This document shows positions 46,521-56,529 of a stretch of DNA of 64,000 nt, in pieces. The notes under the pieces were generated by a model. It did not search any database, was not told the origin of the DNA, and saw nothing but the letters and a program-made list of their open reading frames with translations. How positions within the stretch are numbered: position 1 is the first letter of the stretch; each line of letters begins with the position of its first letter. This stretch comes from Campylobacter concisus (lineage in GTDB: Bacteria > Campylobacterota > Campylobacteria > Campylobacterales > Campylobacteraceae): positions 105,627 to 169,626 of the forward strand of contig LVWL01000001.1 in the NCBI GenBank assembly GCA_002092835.1, given 5' to 3'. A program made the translations under genes and the position numbers.

Positions 46521-47165
46521 ATGAGACAGTATGAAACATACAAATGCGAAAAATGCGGCAACGAGATCGAAGTACAAAAAGTTGGTGGTGGTACACTAAC
46601 CTGTTGTGGCGAAGAGATGAAATGTGTGACTGAAAATTTAACAGCGGTAAATTTGATGAAGGCATTTGCTGGTGAGTCACAAGCTAGAAACAAGTATGAG
46701 CTTTACGGTGATCTAGCCAAAGAAGCAGGCTATCACGCAATAGCTAGACACTTTTACGAGGCAGCTGAAAACGAGAAATGGCACGCAAGGGCTGAGTTTA
46801 AGAAATATCACGAGATGATTAACGATCCGATCGATAAGATGGATAAAAATTTACTTGATGCTGCAGCTGGCGAAAACTACGAGCATACGACTATGTATCC
46901 AGACTTTGCAAAGATCGCAAAAGAAGAAGAGCTAAGAGATGTTGAAAGGCTATTTAATGCGATCGGTAAGGTTGAGGTTGAGCATGAGAGAGAGTATTTG
47001 GAACTTAAAAAGATGCTTGATGAAGAGGGCTTTTTTGAGAGCGATGAGGAAGATATCTGGGTTTGTGAAGTGTGCGGACACGTTCACAGAGGCAAAAAAG
47101 CTCCAGGTGCTTGCCCACTTTGCAAAGCTCCAAAAGAGTATTTTAAACGCGAATTTCTAGGCTAA
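46521..47165 (+). CDS. rrc: Desulforubrerythrin (peroxide/oxygen stress protein)
   Basis: 214-aa cytoplasmic peroxidase. Start ATG 46521 has AGGAGTCAAA; earlier in-frame Met 46479 precedes the promoter. Domain 1 (1-38) is desulforedoxin-like: YKCEKCGNEI and TCCGEEM. Domain 2 (45-175) is a diiron ferritin-like bundle with ESQARNKYELY, ENEKWHARAEF and EVEHEREY. Domain 3 (178-214) is rubredoxin: WVCEVCGHVH and CPLCKAPKEYF. This three-domain order is that of Campylobacter jejuni Rrc. Peroxide reduction with the two FeS4 sites as electron relays is the known activity. Confidence 0.95.
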   Translation: MRQYETYKCEKCGNEIEVQKVGGGTLTCCGEEMKCVTENLTAVNLMKAFAGESQARNKYELYGDLAKEAGYHAIARHFYEAAENEKWHARAEFKKYHEMINDPIDKMDKNLLDAAAGENYEHTTMYPDFAKIAKEEELRDVERLFNAIGKVEVEHEREYLELKKMLDEEGFFESDEEDIWVCEVCGHVHRGKKAPGACPLCKAPKEYFKREFLG

Positions 47166-47172
47166 AAGCCAA

Positions 47173-47200
47173 AATAGTCAAGGTGTTTGCCTTGACTATT
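47173..47200 (+). terminator. Rho-independent terminator after rrc
   Basis: Perfect 11-base stem AATAGTCAAGG / CCTTGACTATT with a six-base loop, eight bases after the stop; followed by AATTT rather than a strong T-run. Confidence 0.78.
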
Positions 47201-47230
47201 AATTTAAGTTATAAAATATTATAAAAATGA

Positions 47231-47236
47231 TACAAT
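47231..47236 (+). promoter_or_regulatory. -10 box TACAAT for the small periplasmic protein gene
   Basis: GATACAAT 28 bp before ATG 47265, with ACAAGGAGAAAGAG as the ribosome binding site. Confidence 0.45.
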
Positions 47237-47264
47237 CCTTTCAAATTTTCACAAGGAGAAAGAG

Positions 47265-47555
47265 ATGAAAAAATCACTTTTAGTTTTAGCTACTCTTGGC
47301 TTTGCACTAAGCCTAAACGCTGCAGATCTTACAGATACTTGCAAGTCTTACTTCTCAGACATTGATAAGATGGTTGAAGCTTACAAAAAAGCCGGTCAAG
47401 AGCAACAAGTAAAAATTTATGAAGATCAAAAGAAGCAATCAATGGACCAACTTGCTGCACTTCCAAAAGAGCAACAAGACGCTACTTGCAAACAAGCTAA
47501 AGAGATGTTTGCTCAAGTAATGGAACAAATGAAAAAACAAGGTCTTTTAAAATAA
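47265..47555 (+). CDS. Small periplasmic protein, DUF5339-like
   Basis: 96 aa: a signal peptide (LLVLATLGFALSLNA-AD) and a helical mature domain with two Cys (TDTCKSYF and ATCKQAKEMF) that could form a disulfide pinning two helices. Gln/Lys-rich. It resembles the DUF5339 proteins common in Campylobacter. It is a single-gene unit flanked by terminators. Confidence 0.82.
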   Translation: MKKSLLVLATLGFALSLNAADLTDTCKSYFSDIDKMVEAYKKAGQEQQVKIYEDQKKQSMDQLAALPKEQQDATCKQAKEMFAQVMEQMKKQGLLK

Positions 47556-47561
47556 ATTTTT

Positions 47562-47582
47562 ATGGCTAGTTTTTCTAGCCAT
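47562..47582. terminator. Bidirectional terminator between convergent genes
   Basis: Perfect stem ATGGCTAG / CTAGCCAT with TTTTT loop between the small periplasmic gene and rmuC, which converge here. Confidence 0.75.
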
Positions 47583-47585
47583 ATC

Positions 47586-49154
47586 CTAATCCTCTTTTTC
47601 TAATTCGTTATTTACGCCGATCTCTTTTACTTCTATATCTTTTTGCTCGTCTGGAGACAAGCGTTTAAAATTTTCAAGTCTACTAACAAGACCATCTCTA
47701 CCACTAAAACTTGATGCAAGGGCGTTAAAATGTTTATTCGCAGTATTTAGTGTATTGCTAAGTCTATTCATATGCTCGGCCACATTGCGGACTTTATCAT
47801 AAATTTTAATCGCACTCTTTACGATATTTTTGGCCTCTTCATTGCCACGCTCTATGCGCCATAAATTTGCCACTGTGCGAAGAATAGGCATAAGCGTAGT
47901 GTGAGATACTAGTATTACGCGCTTTTGAAATGCGTAGTCAAAAAGTGAACTATCAAATTTCATAGCCTCGATATATGCTGGCTCAATTGGTATAAACATC
48001 AATACAAAGTCAGGGCTATCAGGTACGATCTCACCGTAATTTTTACTATTTAAGCTATCTATGTGATTTTTCATAGAAGCAATATGCTCTTTCAATGCTA
48101 AATTTAGCTCCTCCTCATTGCTGGCTGTGATAGCCTTTTCGTAAGCTATAAGTGAGACTTTAGAATCAACTATTAGGTGTTTGCCATCTGGTATCTTTAC
48201 TATAAAATCAGGAATAAGACGTTTGCCTTCTTCGTTCTTGAAATTTTGTTGTGTCAAGTAATGCTCGTCTTTTACAAGTCCAGAAGCCTCAAATGTGCGT
48301 TCAAGCTGTATTTCACCCCAGTTCCCAAGTGTTTTATTGCTACCTTTTAGTGCAGTGGCTAGCGAGTTTGCCTCTTTTGACATCGAGATACCAATTTCAC
48401 TTATGTGCTTAATCTGCGTTCCTAACGCACTCATGCCTTTAACTGATTCGTCGTGGACTGCATTTACGCGTTCTTGAAAGGTTGAAATTTGCTCCTTTAG
48501 CGGCTTTAGTAAAAGATCTAAAGAATTTTGGCTATTTTGTGTGAAATTTGCACTTTTTTCTTCAAATATTTTATTTGCAAGATTAGAAAATTCCAAATTT
48601 AACTCATTTTTTACTTTTAATAAATTTGCCTCTTGCTCTTTTAGGCTATTTTCTTTTGCTTCTATTTCATTTCTAAGCACAGCCATATCACGTTTTAATC
48701 TATTTTCTCTCTCATTTGCTTCAGCTAAAGCATTTTTATTTTGATTTAGCTCGGCTAGAGTTGCAGTGAAATTTACCTCGTTATTTTTGGCCCTTTCATT
48801 TGCTGTACCGATACTCTCTTTAAGCTCGTTTATCACGCGCTCCATCGCATCTTCGGCTTCATCTTTTTGCGCTATTTTGGTTTTTAGTGTATCGATCTCA
48901 CTGATGAGCTCGTCTATTCGCTCGTGATTTGACATAAGCCTTGCTTTTTGCTCGCTAATTAGTTGCAGATTTTCACTATTTTTAGATACTAAATTTGTTA
49001 GATTTGATGAAATTTCAAAATTTTCTTGCTCTTTTTGCGCCAAATTTCTCTTTAGCTCGAGCTTGTCTCTATTAAATGAATAGATGACAAATATCGCAAT
49101 CAAAAATAGTACTCCTAAAAATATGGCAGCATAAAAATAGAAATCTTGTTGCAT
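47586..49154 (-). CDS. rmuC: DNA recombination protein RmuC
   Basis: 522-aa membrane-anchored protein that limits DNA rearrangements. N-terminal TM helix (about 5-24), a long coiled coil (30-190), then the RmuC nuclease-like domain with LGNWGEIQLERTFEASGL, LIPDFIVKIPDGKHLIVDSK, FVLMFIPIEPAYIEAM and RVILVSHTTLMPILRTVANL. A short acidic tail ends it. Start ATG 49154 follows AAGGATACTAA. It is followed downstream by a shared hairpin. Confidence 0.93.
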   Translation of the reverse strand: MQQDFYFYAAIFLGVLFLIAIFVIYSFNRDKLELKRNLAQKEQENFEISSNLTNLVSKNSENLQLISEQKARLMSNHERIDELISEIDTLKTKIAQKDEAEDAMERVINELKESIGTANERAKNNEVNFTATLAELNQNKNALAEANERENRLKRDMAVLRNEIEAKENSLKEQEANLLKVKNELNLEFSNLANKIFEEKSANFTQNSQNSLDLLLKPLKEQISTFQERVNAVHDESVKGMSALGTQIKHISEIGISMSKEANSLATALKGSNKTLGNWGEIQLERTFEASGLVKDEHYLTQQNFKNEEGKRLIPDFIVKIPDGKHLIVDSKVSLIAYEKAITASNEEELNLALKEHIASMKNHIDSLNSKNYGEIVPDSPDFVLMFIPIEPAYIEAMKFDSSLFDYAFQKRVILVSHTTLMPILRTVANLWRIERGNEEAKNIVKSAIKIYDKVRNVAEHMNRLSNTLNTANKHFNALASSFSGRDGLVSRLENFKRLSPDEQKDIEVKEIGVNNELEKED

Positions 49155-49235
49155 TTAGTATCCTTAAAAAATGAAGAAATTTTTATATTTTTATAAAAGC
49201 AAAGAGGGCTGCTCCTTGCTTTTGTAATAAATTTT

Positions 49236-50909
49236 TTATGCTTCTAGCACTGCTCCGTTGCTAGCGTTTGTGACTAGTTTGCGGTATTGCCTTAGCCAGC
49301 GAGAGGTTAGCGCCTTATCAACTGGTTTAAATTCCGCCCTTCTCTTTGCGATCTCAGCCTCGCTTAGGCGAACGTTTATCTCGTATTTATCGACGTCTAT
49401 ATCTATGATATCGCCGTCTTGTAGCAAGCCTATCATGCCGCCCTCAGCTGCTTCTGGGCTTACGTGACCGATACTTAGACCCCTTGTCGCCCCGCTAAAG
49501 CGACCATCTGTGATGAGCGCTACATCTGCGCCAAGGCCTCGTCCCATGATGAGTGAAGTAGGGCTTAGCATCTCTTGCATGCCAGGGCCTCCGCGCGGGC
49601 CTTCGTAGCGGATGACGACGACGTCGCCTTTATCTACTTTACCGCTTGAGATGCCAGCGATGGCTTCATCTTGTGAGTTAAAGCAGACTGCTTTGCCACT
49701 AAATTTACGCTCGCCAACGATGCCAGCTGTCTTGATGACACAGCCTTGCTCGGCTAAATTTCCAAACAAAATGGCAAGTCCGCCAACTTGAGAATAGGCA
49801 TTTTCTACCTTGTGAATGATGCTTTCATCTTTGATGTCACTTACCTTGACACGCTCTCCTAAAGTTTCGCCACTAACTGTGAGATTGTCCAAATTTAGCA
49901 TACCGTGGTCTCTTCGTGAAATTTCTTTTATCACTGCATTCATACCACCAGCTCTGCCGATATCCTCCATATGCACATTTGGCAAGCTTGGGCTGATCTT
50001 AGCGATGTGAGCGATATTTTGGCTGATCTTGTTTAGCTCTTTGATGTCTAAATTTACGCCTGCCTCTCTTGAGATGGCTAGCATGTGAAGAACGGTGTTG
50101 CTGCTACCACCCATTGCCATATCAACGACAAGCGCGTTGCGGATTGCTTTTTCATTTAGTATGTTTCTTATCTTAAATTTCTCATCAAGTGCGATTTCAC
50201 AGATCCTGCGAGCAGCTTGCCTGATGAGCTCCTCACGCTCCGGAGTTAGCGCTAGGATGGTGCCGTTACCAGGGAGGGCTATGCCCATCGCTTCGCAAAG
50301 CGTGTTCATGGAATTTGCTGTAAACATACCACTACAGCTACCACCACTCGGACATGCGTTGCATTCGATATCTCTTAGCTCGGCCTCGTCTATCTCTTTG
50401 GTCTCAAATTTACCAACCGCCTCAAATGCAGTTGCAAGGTCGATCGGCCTGCCGTTCTTTGTGTAGCCCTTTTTCATCGGGCCGCCGCTTACAAAAATGG
50501 TCGGGACATTGACCCTTAAAGCGCCCATAACCATGCCAGGGACGATCTTGTCGCAGTTTGGCATACAAACAAGCGCATCAAGTGCATGAGCATTCATCAC
50601 GGTCTCTATCGAGTTTGCGATGATCTCGCGGCTAGGCAAGCTATATAGCATGCCTCCATGCCCCATCGCGATGCCATCATCCACGCCGATGCAGTTAAAT
50701 TCAAACGGCACACAGCCATTTTTACGAATTTCATCTTTTAAAATTTGTGCGTATTTGTTTAAGAAAAAGTGCCCTGGTATGATCTCTATAAAGCTGTTTG
50801 CAACGCCGATAAAGGGCTTATCAAAGTCCTCGTCCTTTAGCCCAGTCGCACGTAAAAGTGAGCGGTGTGGGGCTCTTGTGTAGCCTTTTTTTATTATGTC
50901 GCTTCTCAA
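49236..50909 (-). CDS. ilvD: Dihydroxy-acid dehydratase
   Basis: Fe-S dehydratase of isoleucine/valine synthesis. 557 aa with cluster cysteines in [12 protein letters not shown] and [34 protein letters not shown], and the C-terminal [14 protein letters not shown] and [20 protein letters not shown]. Length and motifs are standard. A 363-bp AT-rich region lies upstream. Confidence 0.97.
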   Translation of the reverse strand: MRSDIIKKGYTRAPHRSLLRATGLKDEDFDKPFIGVANSFIEIIPGHFFLNKYAQILKDEIRKNGCVPFEFNCIGVDDGIAMGHGGMLYSLPSREIIANSIETVMNAHALDALVCMPNCDKIVPGMVMGALRVNVPTIFVSGGPMKKGYTKNGRPIDLATAFEAVGKFETKEIDEAELRDIECNACPSGGSCSGMFTANSMNTLCEAMGIALPGNGTILALTPEREELIRQAARRICEIALDEKFKIRNILNEKAIRNALVVDMAMGGSSNTVLHMLAISREAGVNLDIKELNKISQNIAHIAKISPSLPNVHMEDIGRAGGMNAVIKEISRRDHGMLNLDNLTVSGETLGERVKVSDIKDESIIHKVENAYSQVGGLAILFGNLAEQGCVIKTAGIVGERKFSGKAVCFNSQDEAIAGISSGKVDKGDVVVIRYEGPRGGPGMQEMLSPTSLIMGRGLGADVALITDGRFSGATRGLSIGHVSPEAAEGGMIGLLQDGDIIDIDVDKYEINVRLSEAEIAKRRAEFKPVDKALTSRWLRQYRKLVTNASNGAVLEA

Positions 50910-51272
50910 ATTTGATCCTTTTTTAAAATTTTTAGAGATTTTATCACATCTAAAGTATCAAAGTTTTTAAGCTTGACTATAAAAGTAGAGCTACATAAAA
51001 TTTAATATTTATTGAGATTTGATACTTTTTTAATAAATTTTATTATGCAAATAACACTTTTAATTTTTAAAAATCCTAAAAAGGTGAGCAAAATAATAAT
51101 GAAATCACCCTAGTTTTTAATCAAAATGGTATATAAATTAATAACGTAAAATTATCACCAATGTGTTATAAATATTGATTTATAGGGCTTTATTGTACTC
51201 AGGTACAATTTACAAAGTTTATAAAAATTTATACAATGCGATAAAATTTTTTGACAAGGATGGAAAATTCCA
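50910..51272. other. AT-rich intergenic region upstream of ilvD
   Basis: No plausible ORF on either strand. On the minus side it must hold the ilvD promoter. On the plus side it contains the GTAC dyad (51192-51209) ahead of two short ORFs. Nothing else recognised. Confidence 0.5.
51192..51209. promoter_or_regulatory. MerR-like GTAC-N4-GTAC dyad
   Basis: ATTGTAC-TCAG-GTACAAT is a perfect 7-4-7 inverted repeat. Its core GTAC-N4-GTAC equals the half-site spacing of MerR-family metal or stress operators. It lies 64 bp before the 51-aa ORF at 51273. No merR-like gene is in the window, so the binder is unknown. Confidence 0.4.
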
Positions 51273-51428
51273 ATGAAACAAGGAAGTGTAAAATTAATAC
51301 CAATGCAAACCAAAACATTCTCAACAGATTTAAACACTAATGGTAATTTTTATGAAAATCATGAGACAAAAACAAATTTAATATTTTCTTCTTGCACAAA
51401 GAAGATGTTGTTTTTGTTAAATTTTTAA
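51273..51428 (+). CDS. Short ORF of doubtful status
   Basis: 51 codons: MKQGSVKLIPMQTKTFSTDL then NTNGNFYENHETKTNLIFSS. No good ribosome binding site at the right distance, though it follows a dyad and is 28 bp before the next gene. It might be a leader or a decayed gene. No family recognised. Confidence 0.25.
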   Translation: MKQGSVKLIPMQTKTFSTDLNTNGNFYENHETKTNLIFSSCTKKMLFLLNF

Positions 51429-51456
51429 TTTATTTTGTAATTAAGAGAGTTTTTGT

Positions 51457-51807
51457 ATGAAAAATGAAAAAACAGAAATTTTAATTGATGAAGTGAATGA
51501 AACAATAGATTCGATATTTAGAACCTGTAATAAAAATGGTGGAACAAAGAAAGCTTTGGAAAATAGAAAGCTAAATAAAGAAATTTTGAAAGATAAATTT
51601 GCATCGATCTTTTTAAAATTTGACCAGATAGACGTTGATAATTTTAAAAGCACAGTTCTTGCAAGCGATGAGACAAAAGAGCTAAGCGAGATGGTAAAAG
51701 CATTCGAAGTAGATAAAGATATAGACTTGCCAGAACTAGAGCGAGCGATAAATTTTAACCTTACTAGAATCAAAGAAGCAATCTACAAATTTCAAAACAA
51801 CAACTAA
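51457..51807 (+). CDS. Small soluble helical protein of unknown function
   Basis: 116 aa, highly charged, with no membrane segment: EILIDEVNETIDSIFRTCNK, then a Lys/Glu helix and TRIKEAIYKFQNNN at the end. Start ATG 51457 has only a weak AAGAGAG site. It converges with astA at a hairpin. Not recognised; AT-rich like the upstream spacer. Confidence 0.6.
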   Translation: MKNEKTEILIDEVNETIDSIFRTCNKNGGTKKALENRKLNKEILKDKFASIFLKFDQIDVDNFKSTVLASDETKELSEMVKAFEVDKDIDLPELERAINFNLTRIKEAIYKFQNNN

Positions 51808-51810
51808 AAG

Positions 51811-51836
51811 CTGGTGCGAGAAAAATCTCACACCAG
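51811..51836. terminator. Terminator hairpin between convergent genes
   Basis: CTGGTGCGAGA / TCTCACACCAG stem with one mismatch and an AAAA loop, three bases after the 116-aa gene and six before the astA stop. Confidence 0.65.
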
Positions 51837-51842
51837 ATACTG

Positions 51843-53611
51843 CTAATAACTAAATACCTCCGGATCAATAACCATCGCCCTATAAGCAACATCATCTCTT
51901 GAAGCAGAGTCCACATCCATCTCAAATTTGATCTCATTTGTTTTTGGATCGATCTCAACTAAGACCATTTTGATAGTCTTATCAGGACGGAGCAAATTTA
52001 CATTTGAGCTTGAGATGAAGTAGGTATTTTTATCTTTTTGCCACTCGACGTTGCTAGTAACTGCGCTGTAAAAGTCAAAGCCACGCTCCTTGCCAAACTG
52101 CCAAGTCTGCTCTACTGTGCCCTTTTTCTCATCTATCTTGTACTCGACCGCACGAGAGTATTTATCCTCTTTAAATGCTGGCTGCTCCATGCCTCTGCCG
52201 TCGCCATTGTCAAAGACGCTTAGGTGTTTTACGCTGCCTTTGTTATCATATCTTGGCGTTAGCCATGCAGTGTGCTGAGTCCAAGACCAGTCAAATTCGC
52301 CCTCGCATTTTGAGTTTTCGCATTTTATCTTATTGCCTTTGCTATCGACTGGAGTTAGCACTTTGGCTTTAAATTCTTCACTCCAGCCCTCAGGCGAAGC
52401 GAGTATCCATTTTACTTTTTTATCGCGTCCGATTTTAACGATGCCTTGGTGGCGAAGTGAGAGGATGATGCTATCATCGCTCTCATCGTATGAGATAGAA
52501 TTTACGTGAGCCCAGTTTCTACCTGTGCCAGTAGAGGTGATGTCGCCAATGGTAGATCGTTGCTTATCTTTATCTCTTTTGCGTCCATATCGATATTTAG
52601 ACAAACAGCTCTTGCATCAAGCGCTTTTATGAGGTTGCTGCGGTAAACATTATTGCCAAAAATTTCATTTAGATCCCACTCTTCGACCACCTTACCGGTG
52701 CTATCGACCTCGATGATGTGGTCTCTTATAGTGTGAGAAATTTTGCCATCTTTATGGTGGTAGTTGTATTTGCCAACTCTAAGAAGTGCGTGATCGTCCT
52801 TTAATGGCATAACTTCATGACTTAGATCGATGTAGCCTCTTGGAAGCGGGCGATTATAAATTTCTTTTCCCATAAGGTCATATCTTAGATATCTTTGAGC
52901 CATACCAAAGCTGATATCGCCATTTTTTAGCTGATGAAAGCCCATCATCATGCCTCCATCCATCACTCTGCGCTCGCTGCGGTCGTAAAATTTCTGATAG
53001 TCAAGATACCATCTGACCTCGCCTTTGGTATCTACGATGTAGTTTTCGGTAAAGTCATTCCAGCTAGCAGCTCCGCCATTTTTCCAATCAAGTGGTTTGT
53101 AGACGCTTGTGATCGTGTTGTTTATGAGATAGAGCCTGTTTTTAAATGCAGGATCGACCTTTTTGACGCGAGTCTTTTGCATGTGTGAGAACCTATAATC
53201 ACGGCTATATGTGACGATAGGCTGGGCATAAATTTTATACGTTTCTACCTTTTTAGCTCCGTTAAATGTGTAGCTTACGACTACTTCATTTAGATAGTCA
53301 GGGTAAAGCCCCCAAATAGGCACGCCGTCATGTGTGAGCAAGGCATGCTCTGAGACATTGTAGTCGATATCGATACCACCATCTGGCTTGCCTTTTACTT
53401 TGACATGGATATCTTTGATATCTTTGCCAGCCCTATCTATAACCGCAGTTAGCGGCGATACGTCGTAAGGGTTTATAAAGACTGATCCAAGCTCGCCTTG
53501 AACCTTCACGTGATGAGCCAGGACTCCAGCCTCTAGTGGTGTGATACCTATACTAAGACCACTAACCAAAACAGCCGCAAGGGCAACAGAACCTAAGAAA
53601 TTCTTGCTCAT
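51843..53611 (-). CDS. astA: Arylsulfate sulfotransferase AstA (frameshifted)
   Basis: Periplasmic PAPS-independent enzyme that moves sulfate from phenolic sulfates to phenols. Start ATG 53611 (MSKNFLGSVALAAVLVSG) after AAAGGAGCGAAA; signal peptide ends near LEA-GV. The N-terminal ASST domain and beta-propeller motifs include GGMMMGFHQLKNGDISFG, DLSHEVMPLKDDHALLRVG and, in the second frame, GRNWAHVNSISYDESDDSII and QHTAWLTPRY. The frame breaks near 52548 (CCA-TTT-GGC read with one T missing); restored length is about 589 aa. Cysteines CENSKCEG suggest a DsbA-formed disulfide; the dedicated dsb genes are not here. Confidence 0.9.
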
Positions 53612-53764
53612 TTTCGCTCCTTTAATAAAATTTAATGATATCTTACTACCCAAATTTCACACAAAACTAACGCTTATATGAAAAGTGGCTTAAGTAAATT
53701 TATAAAAGAGTCGTTTAAAGGGTAAAAATAAAAAGAAGAATTTAGGAGCAAATGCCCCTAAATT

Positions 53765-53866
53765 TTAGTTATTTGCATCAAATTTCTTAAGAGAAAAAAG
53801 AACAAATTTATAGCTAGCAAATAGTGTCACTGGCCAAAGTATCAAAAAAATTCCTGCTTCTAACAT
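53765..53866 (-). CDS. cydX: CydX-like small subunit of the bd-type oxidase
   Basis: 33-aa ORF starting ATG 53866, ten bases after the cydB stop, whose TAAGGATAAAAG end doubles as ribosome binding site. Sequence MLEAGIFLILWPVTLFASYK then FVLFSLKKFDANN: one TM helix with a W and a short charged tail, as in CydX/CbdX subunits that stabilise the haem groups. Sequence identity to CydX is low, so the call rests on size, topology and position. Confidence 0.7.
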   Translation of the reverse strand: MLEAGIFLILWPVTLFASYKFVLFSLKKFDANN

Positions 53867-53875
53867 CTTTTATCC

Positions 53876-55000
53876 TTAGTATGCGTGATGATCGTTTTTG
53901 ATCTCATCTTGTGTGATCTTCTTGCTATCTATCGCTCTCCAGACGACGATGATATAAGCAAGCACTACTGGTACTAGCAAGCTAACATAGGCCATAACGC
54001 CAAGTGTATAGTGGCTAGAGCTTGCATTTTTGATAGTTAGCGAGCTAGCAAGGTCACTAAATGATGGATAAAATGCAGTGCCATTTAGTCCAGTTATCAA
54101 AAATAGCGCGGTTACAGCTAGCGTTACGCCAACGCCATAAGCAAAAATTCCATGTATGCTTTTTGTAAATGCCCCTTGGAAAATTCCAACAAGTACCAAA
54201 ACAACGCCAACAAGAAGCAATATACCAACGATAGGCATCTCGATCAAATTTATAGCGTATTTGTAAGGCATAAGGCTAACTACGCCATTTGCGTCGTATG
54301 CAAAGCCATCTTTTGTAAGTATCCAAGCAAGAAAGCCTAGGAAAAATGGTAAGAATAGCACGGTGTTGATAAGTAGCTGTTTTCTAGCGTTTTGTATAAA
54401 TTCGCCATCAGCGATGTTGTTCATAAGATATAAGCAACCGCCTACGCGAGATAGGAAAAACATTGCTATGCCAAGTAAGTACAAGTAAGGATTTGCCAAT
54501 GCTTCAAGGCCGCGAAATGGAGTCTTCCACTCGACAAAATTGTGCTCATTTAGCACAAAGTCGCTTCCGCTAAAGAATGTACTAACCGCCATGCCAATAA
54601 GGATAACACCAAGTGAGCCATTTATGAAAAGGAAAATTTCATAAGTTCTAGCGCCCAAGAAGTTATCAGGCTTTTTGCGGTACTCGTAGCTTACAGCTTG
54701 GATGATAAAGCAAAATAAAATAGCCAACCAAACCCAGTAAGCACCACCAAAGCTAGTAGCGTAAAATAGCGGGAACGCCGCAAAGCATGCGCCACCAAAC
54801 ATAACAAGCGTTGTAAATGTAAGCTCCCATTTTCTACCGATAGAATTTATGAGCATATCTTTTTTAAGCTCGTCCTTACCAAGGCTAAAGATGAGCGTTT
54901 GACCACCTTGAACGAACATCATAAACACCAAAAGTCCGCCAAGAAGGCTAACTATAAACCACCAATAAATTTGTAAATTTTCTAAGCTTAAACTATGCAT
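53876..55000 (-). CDS. cydB: Cytochrome bd-type quinol oxidase subunit II
   Basis: 374 aa, about nine TM segments. LQIYWWFIVSLLGGLLVFMM at the start and GGQTL motif (Q-type CydB). Forms the oxidase with CydA, reducing O2 with menaquinol without proton pumping. In C. jejuni the equivalent pair is named CioAB because it is cyanide-insensitive and lacks typical haem d spectra. Overlaps cydA by eight bases. Confidence 0.94.
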   Translation of the reverse strand: MHSLSLENLQIYWWFIVSLLGGLLVFMMFVQGGQTLIFSLGKDELKKDMLINSIGRKWELTFTTLVMFGGACFAAFPLFYATSFGGAYWVWLAILFCFIIQAVSYEYRKKPDNFLGARTYEIFLFINGSLGVILIGMAVSTFFSGSDFVLNEHNFVEWKTPFRGLEALANPYLYLLGIAMFFLSRVGGCLYLMNNIADGEFIQNARKQLLINTVLFLPFFLGFLAWILTKDGFAYDANGVVSLMPYKYAINLIEMPIVGILLLVGVVLVLVGIFQGAFTKSIHGIFAYGVGVTLAVTALFLITGLNGTAFYPSFSDLASSLTIKNASSSHYTLGVMAYVSLLVPVVLAYIIVVWRAIDSKKITQDEIKNDHHAY

Positions 55001-56528
55001 GGTCGTTAAATCCTATCTTTATTTGCTTAAGCATGATTTTGATCTCGGCAATCAGCAAGACCGTAAATAAAACAGCAAATAATATAAATGAAATTTTGAC
55101 ATTTGAGTCAGATAAATTTGTTGCGCCAACGCCAACGGTCATGAGATCTTGTATTACCCAAGGCTGACGGCCGACCTCTGTTACTATCCAGCCAGCCTCA
55201 GCTGCGATGTAGCCAAGTGGTATGGTAAAGAGGCAGACCCACAAAAATACTCTTATGTTTTCAAATTTATATTTTCTTGAGAGATTTAGATAAAGAGTGA
55301 TAGCAAAAAGAGCTATGAAATATGTGCCAAGTGCGACCATGATGTGGAAGCTATAAAATGTAAGTGCAACTGGCGGCACAGCATCTTTTGCGTCCTTAAG
55401 ATAGCCATATCCTAAGAAATTTAGGTTGCTCTCTAAATTTGAAAGCGAGCTCTTCATCAAGCTCTCGTCGTTTGCTTTTTTAGCCTCTTTGTAGTTTTTA
55501 AGAGCTTCGATAGCTACTTTGCCCTTTGCCATCTTCTCTTCTACGCTTATTAGATTGTGCTCGCTGTTGCCGTAAAGTAGGTCGTTTATACCCGGTGTAA
55601 ATGAGTCAAGCTCCCTGTTTGCCATGATGCCAAGTGCGTAAGGCACCTTTATCTCAAGTAAAAATGGCTCAGTGTTATCGCCAAGCTTTTTAGCTGGGTT
55701 TAAAATACCAGCTGCAACTAAGCCAGCGTTTTTCTCGCCATTATAAAGTCCCTCCATGGCTGCTAGCTTCATAGGCTGCTTTTGAGCTGCAAGATATGCG
55801 CTCTCGTCGCCGCTAAGTAGTAAAAATGCTGAAGTGATAAGGCCAAATGCGCTAGCAACGACGATACTTTTTTTAGCAAGCAAGATGTGGCGTTTTTTTA
55901 TCAAAAACCAAGCAGAAATTCCTATCACAAAAAGAGCTGAGATAGTGTAACCGCTAGTTACTGTGTGTAAAAATTTAGTGATACCAAGTGGATTTAGCGC
56001 GACTTCGAAGAAATTTTGCATCTCCATTCTAGCGGTATCTGGGTTAAATTTCATGCCTATTGGATACTGCATCCAGCCATTTGCGATCAAGATCCAAAGT
56101 GCGCTTAAATTTGAACCGATCGCAACAAGCCATGTTGAAAGTAGGTGAAATTTCTTACTAACCTTCTCCCAACCAAAAAACATAATGGCAAAAAATGTAC
56201 TCTCCATGAAAAATGCTAGCAAGCCCTCGATCGCAAGTGGAGCGCCGAAGATATCGCCGACAAACCAACTGTAGTTTGCCCAGTTTGTACCAAACTCAAA
56301 CTCCATGATGATGCCAGTAGCCACGCCAATAGCGAAATTTATACCAAAGAGCTTTAGCCAAAATTTCGTTATCTCAAGCCATGCTTTATCGCCAGTTTTG
56401 ACATATATCGTCTCCATAATGGCGATGATAAAACTTAGCCCCAGCGTAAGCGGGACAAACAAAAAATGATAAATGGCGGTTAGCGCAAACTGAGCCCTAG
56501 ACCAGTCGACAAAATCCATCTCAGACAT
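54993..56528 (-). CDS. cydA: Cytochrome bd-type quinol oxidase subunit I
   Basis: 511-aa catalytic subunit with about nine TM segments. WSRAQFALTAIYHFLFVPLT includes the high-spin haem His in AIYHFLF; GTNWANYSWFVGDIFGAPLA and AFFMESTFF are core motifs; the Q-loop is of the short type; GWIVTEVGRQPWVI is the C-terminal signature. Microaerobic high-affinity O2 reduction. Follows the DUF4492 gene by one base. Confidence 0.95.
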   Translation of the reverse strand: MSEMDFVDWSRAQFALTAIYHFLFVPLTLGLSFIIAIMETIYVKTGDKAWLEITKFWLKLFGINFAIGVATGIIMEFEFGTNWANYSWFVGDIFGAPLAIEGLLAFFMESTFFAIMFFGWEKVSKKFHLLSTWLVAIGSNLSALWILIANGWMQYPIGMKFNPDTARMEMQNFFEVALNPLGITKFLHTVTSGYTISALFVIGISAWFLIKKRHILLAKKSIVVASAFGLITSAFLLLSGDESAYLAAQKQPMKLAAMEGLYNGEKNAGLVAAGILNPAKKLGDNTEPFLLEIKVPYALGIMANRELDSFTPGINDLLYGNSEHNLISVEEKMAKGKVAIEALKNYKEAKKANDESLMKSSLSNLESNLNFLGYGYLKDAKDAVPPVALTFYSFHIMVALGTYFIALFAITLYLNLSRKYKFENIRVFLWVCLFTIPLGYIAAEAGWIVTEVGRQPWVIQDLMTVGVGATNLSDSNVKISFILFAVLFTVLLIAEIKIMLKQIKIGFNDHA

Positions 56529-56529
56529 T

